A stretch of DNA of 32,219 nt. Source: an uncultured Gallionellaceae bacterium. GTDB taxonomy: Bacteria > Pseudomonadota > Gammaproteobacteria > Burkholderiales > Gallionellaceae. The stretch is from positions 1-32,219 of the forward strand of contig CAIRAO010000491.1 of the NCBI GenBank assembly GCA_903876625.1, in the 5' to 3' direction. The notes beneath the pieces were generated by a model. The model was not told the origin of the DNA and ran no database searches. It was given only the letters and a program-made list of their open reading frames with translations. The position numbers and the translations under genes are program-made. The stretch's first letter is position 1. Every line of letters starts with the position of its first letter. Below, piece after piece: positions 30,584 through 32,219 of this stretch.

Positions 30584-30976
30584 ATGGCTGCAACAACTAC
30601 CAAAGCAAAAAGTACTACCAAGAAACCGGCTGCAAAAAAAGCCGTAGCGAAAAAAGCAGCAGCTAAACCTGCAGCTAAAAAAGTCGCCGCCAAGAAACCA
30701 GCCGCTAAAAAAGTGGTAGCGAAAAAAGCAGCAGCTAAACCTGCAGCTAAAAAAGTCGCTGCCAAGAAGCCAGCCGCTAAAAAAGTGGTAGCGAAAAAAG
30801 CAGCTGCTAAACCTGTAGCTAAAAAAGTCGCTGCCAAGAAACCAGCCGCTAAAAAAGTGGTAGCGAAAAAAGCAGCAGCTAAACCTGTAGCTAAAAAAGT
30901 CGCTGCCAAGAAACCAACCGCTAAAAAAGCAGCTGCTAAAAAGCCTGCTGCTGGAAAAGGAATTCTCGGCGCCTGA
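30584..30976 (+). CDS. Ala/Lys-rich histone H1-like repeat protein (AlgP/HC1-type)
   Basis: A 130-residue, almost entirely Ala, Lys, Pro and Val protein resembling eukaryotic H1 C-terminal tails, Pseudomonas AlgP and chlamydial HC1/HC2. It would be strongly positively charged, disordered and able to bind DNA. Residues about 20-115 are four tandem copies of a 24-residue unit built from [15 protein letters not shown] and KKVVAK blocks. The tail ends AAGKGILGA. The ATG at 30584 is preferred over 30578 because AAGGA at 30573-30577 then has proper spacing. A nucleoid-compaction or regulatory role is inferred from composition only. The reverse-strand open frame here is a repeat artefact. Confidence 0.85.
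   Translation: MAATTTKAKSTTKKPAAKKAVAKKAAAKPAAKKVAAKKPAAKKVVAKKAAAKPAAKKVAAKKPAAKKVVAKKAAAKPVAKKVAAKKPAAKKVVAKKAAAKPVAKKVAAKKPTAKKAAAKKPAAGKGILGA
30641..30928 (+). repeat. Four tandem copies of a 72-bp unit in the H1-like gene
   Basis: Units start at 30641, 30713, 30785 and 30857, each 72 bp (24 codons) and nearly identical in DNA. Differences are a few silent bases, Ala/Val at one site, and Pro-Thr in place of Pro-Ala in the last unit. Near identity at silent sites indicates recent duplication or ongoing homogenisation. Confidence 0.92.
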
Positions 30977-31385
30977 TCTTGTAGTTGGGGCGGGCGTCGT
31001 TTTAACGTTTCGCCCTTCTAGGGATCTTTTGCCACAGCGAAGTTGTTGGGCGGTATTTTTCTGTCTGTGAAATAATTATTAACAGACACGTTTTCTTGTT
31101 TCGCCCATTCTGAACATCTAGCTTCAAATAGTTTGCTTGCGTGAGCAAGCAACTTTTTTGTTTAAAGGTTCGTGAAGATTTCCGATTTTTACCAAGCGCA
31201 AGTTCTAGTTTTAGAACGAGCTTGACCTGTTTCGTCTGTCTAAATCAGCAATTTAGACTTTAAATAGCATCTTTTTTACCCCTCTGTTTAAGTAAACGTT
31301 ATTTTCCTTTAGGGACTATATTGGTGTTTATATAGGTGAAGTTGTGTCTTAACTCACTTATCCATCAATTGTTTCGGAGGAAATT
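30977..31385. other. 409-bp structured intergenic region between the H1-like and EF-hand genes
   Basis: No coding frame is supported. It holds mutually exclusive GGGCG/CGCCC pairings (about 30990-31060), a strong terminator at 31133-31159, and two further hairpins. These are GTTCTA/TAGAAC at 31202-31217 and GTCTAAAT/ATTTAGAC at 31238-31258, the latter followed by a T run at 31272-31277. A Shine-Dalgarno (GGAGGAAA) lies just before the EF-hand ATG. The region could hold an H1-gene 3' UTR plus a separate small RNA or the EF-hand gene's leader. Confidence 0.5.
31133..31159 (+). terminator. Rho-independent terminator downstream of the H1-like gene
   Basis: TTGCTTGC (31133-31140), GTGA tetraloop of GNRA type, GCAAGCAA (31145-31152), then C and six T. 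A classic intrinsic terminator, 157 bp after the H1-like stop codon. Confidence 0.85.
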
Positions 31386-31844
31386 ATGTCCACTACTAGC
31401 GGAATTTCTAACATGCGCGCTGCGTCAAACCCTAAAGTTGTAACAGGTAAGGGAGAGCAAGTATCGCCACAACAAAAGATCAATACCTTATTTCAACAGA
31501 TTGATTCATTTGGAACAGGTCGCATCACAAAGACACAATTTGAGCAGGCCTTTAATAAATTGAGTCTCCCTGCATCAATAAAGAGTATTGGAAAAGACGC
31601 AGCATTTAGCAAACTTGACCCGAGTGGAACTGGCATTGTGTCGAAACAGGATTTTATTCGCGGAATGCAAGTTCTGATGACACAAAAATCCGCAACTGTG
31701 ACTAAGGAAATTCCTGCTGAAGTTAAATCAACTTCATCTCCAAAAATTCCAGTAAATAATCCTATCGCGCAAAAACAAATTTCCGATATGCATTCTCAAG
31801 CAGGAAATAGTACAACCGGAAACACGATTAATATTACAGCATGA
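31386..31844 (+). CDS. Small EF-hand-like protein of unknown function
   Basis: A 152-residue protein with an EF-hand pair at about residues 30-95. The second loop, DPSGTGIVSKQD, keeps the Asp-x-Ser-x-Thr-Gly pattern with an acidic last position and looks able to bind calcium. The first, DSFGTGRITKTQ, has Phe at position 3 and Gln at 12, so it is probably degenerate. The N-terminal 25 and C-terminal 55 residues are Ser/Thr/Asn/Lys-rich and likely disordered. No signal peptide or membrane segment is seen. GGAGGAAA just before the ATG is a strong ribosome-binding site. No specific function can be assigned; calcium sensing is inferred from the motif. Confidence 0.8.
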   Translation: MSTTSGISNMRAASNPKVVTGKGEQVSPQQKINTLFQQIDSFGTGRITKTQFEQAFNKLSLPASIKSIGKDAAFSKLDPSGTGIVSKQDFIRGMQVLMTQKSATVTKEIPAEVKSTSSPKIPVNNPIAQKQISDMHSQAGNSTTGNTINITA

Positions 31845-32034
31845 GTGAAAAGTTGAGTTGCAGTTTAATCAAATATTAACCTAAAGATTACGACATATTT
31901 GTGCTTAATAATACGAATTAAACTGAAAAAACCTCTTTATTCGAAGCATTGATTAAAAAAAAATAAGATAAATTGCAATCGTTGCCAAATTTTGTGAGCA
32001 GCGCGATTAGGTTAATAAACGATCGCATAGCAGA
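31845..32034. other. AT-rich non-coding gap
   Basis: 190 bp with no supported gene. It contains an A-rich run near 31955-31965 and the first copy of an 11-bp direct repeat, GAGTTGCAGTT (31855-31865). The second copy (32095-32105) sits where homology of the neighbouring gene remnant stops. Confidence 0.5.
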
Positions 32035-32219
32035 TCAACAACGCGGCAGATGGAAATCGGCAGGAAAAAAATTGAAATTAACTGATTTCTGGAAGAGTTG
32101 CAGTTGATCATTGCGAGCCTCATCGACTCGTGGAGCTTGGCTTGTGGGGCCAATAAACATTCCACTAAAGAGATAGCTCAAGCTAGGATGGTTGTGCCAA
32201 TACAAAATCAAACTGGCCA
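32035..32219 (-). pseudogene. 3'-truncated remnant of a DUF2126 / transglutaminase-associated protein gene (continues beyond the window)
   Basis: On the reverse strand a frame open from the window edge to TGA at 32037-32035 gives 60 residues. The first 39 include [15 protein letters not shown] and [18 protein letters not shown], which match a highly conserved central stretch of the large DUF2126 (circularly permuted ATP-grasp/transglutaminase-like) proteins, as recalled from that family. In intact members several hundred residues follow. Here similarity stops after DEARNDQL, and about 20 unrelated residues lead to a stop. The gene therefore appears truncated at its 3' end near 32095-32106, at one copy of an 11-bp direct repeat. 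The upstream part is outside the window. Confidence 0.7.

Noticed and set aside
30562-30909. Reverse-strand open frame rich in Ala/Phe/Leu opposite the H1-like gene
   Set aside because: It is the mirror of the Lys/Ala repeat codons; no ribosome-binding site and no independent support.

Overview
The window looks like a chromosomal segment of a betaproteobacterium, most likely a Nitrosomonadales / Gallionellaceae-type organism (Sideroxydans- or Gallionella-like). This rests on the protein flavour of HrcA, NadK, RecN, FtsH and CarAB, on the gene order hemH-hrcA-nadK-recN-bamE-dapB, and on moderate GC with AT-rich intergenic DNA. The genus is inference; no 16S or other phylogenetic marker RNA is present.

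Layout. 1-3.8 kb: the end of a chemoreceptor, cheW, a LysM lytic transglycosylase (reverse) and a YcgR-like PilZ protein, i.e. motility and envelope functions. 3.8-10.1 kb: a housekeeping block, with hemH and hrcA reverse, then nadK, recN, bamE and dapB forward. 10.1-15.7 kb: a compact D-lactate module, with a divergent GntR/FadR-type regulator, a 924-residue FAD/Fe-S D-lactate dehydrogenase and an LctP permease. Two near-identical operator-like sites sit just downstream of two divergent promoters. 15.9-18.0 kb: a partner-switching pair, a STAS antagonist and a receiver-PP2C-HATPase protein of HsbA/HsbR layout. The STAS gene appears to start at a non-canonical AUU codon behind a perfect Shine-Dalgarno. 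18.0-22.4 kb: carAB with a strong promoter and a leader hairpin. 22.5-28.4 kb: greA, yhbY (reverse), rlmE, ftsH, folP and glmM, with three copies of a small palindromic heptad-repeat element in the gaps. 28.4-30.4 kb: cyaY (reverse), lptM and lysA; lysA carries an in-frame palindromic insertion. 30.4-32.2 kb: an Ala/Lys-rich histone H1-like repeat protein, a structured 409-bp gap, a small EF-hand protein, and a truncated remnant of a DUF2126/transglutaminase-type gene running in from the right edge.

How the parts work together. Most genes are core metabolism or information processing. The accessory interest lies in the lactate module (carbon and electron-donor use under one local regulator), the STAS/phosphatase/kinase switch (probably stress, biofilm or motility control), the small palindromic elements around carB-folP, and the right-hand end, which shows repeat expansion and gene decay. 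No tRNA, rRNA, CRISPR array or complete insertion sequence was seen.
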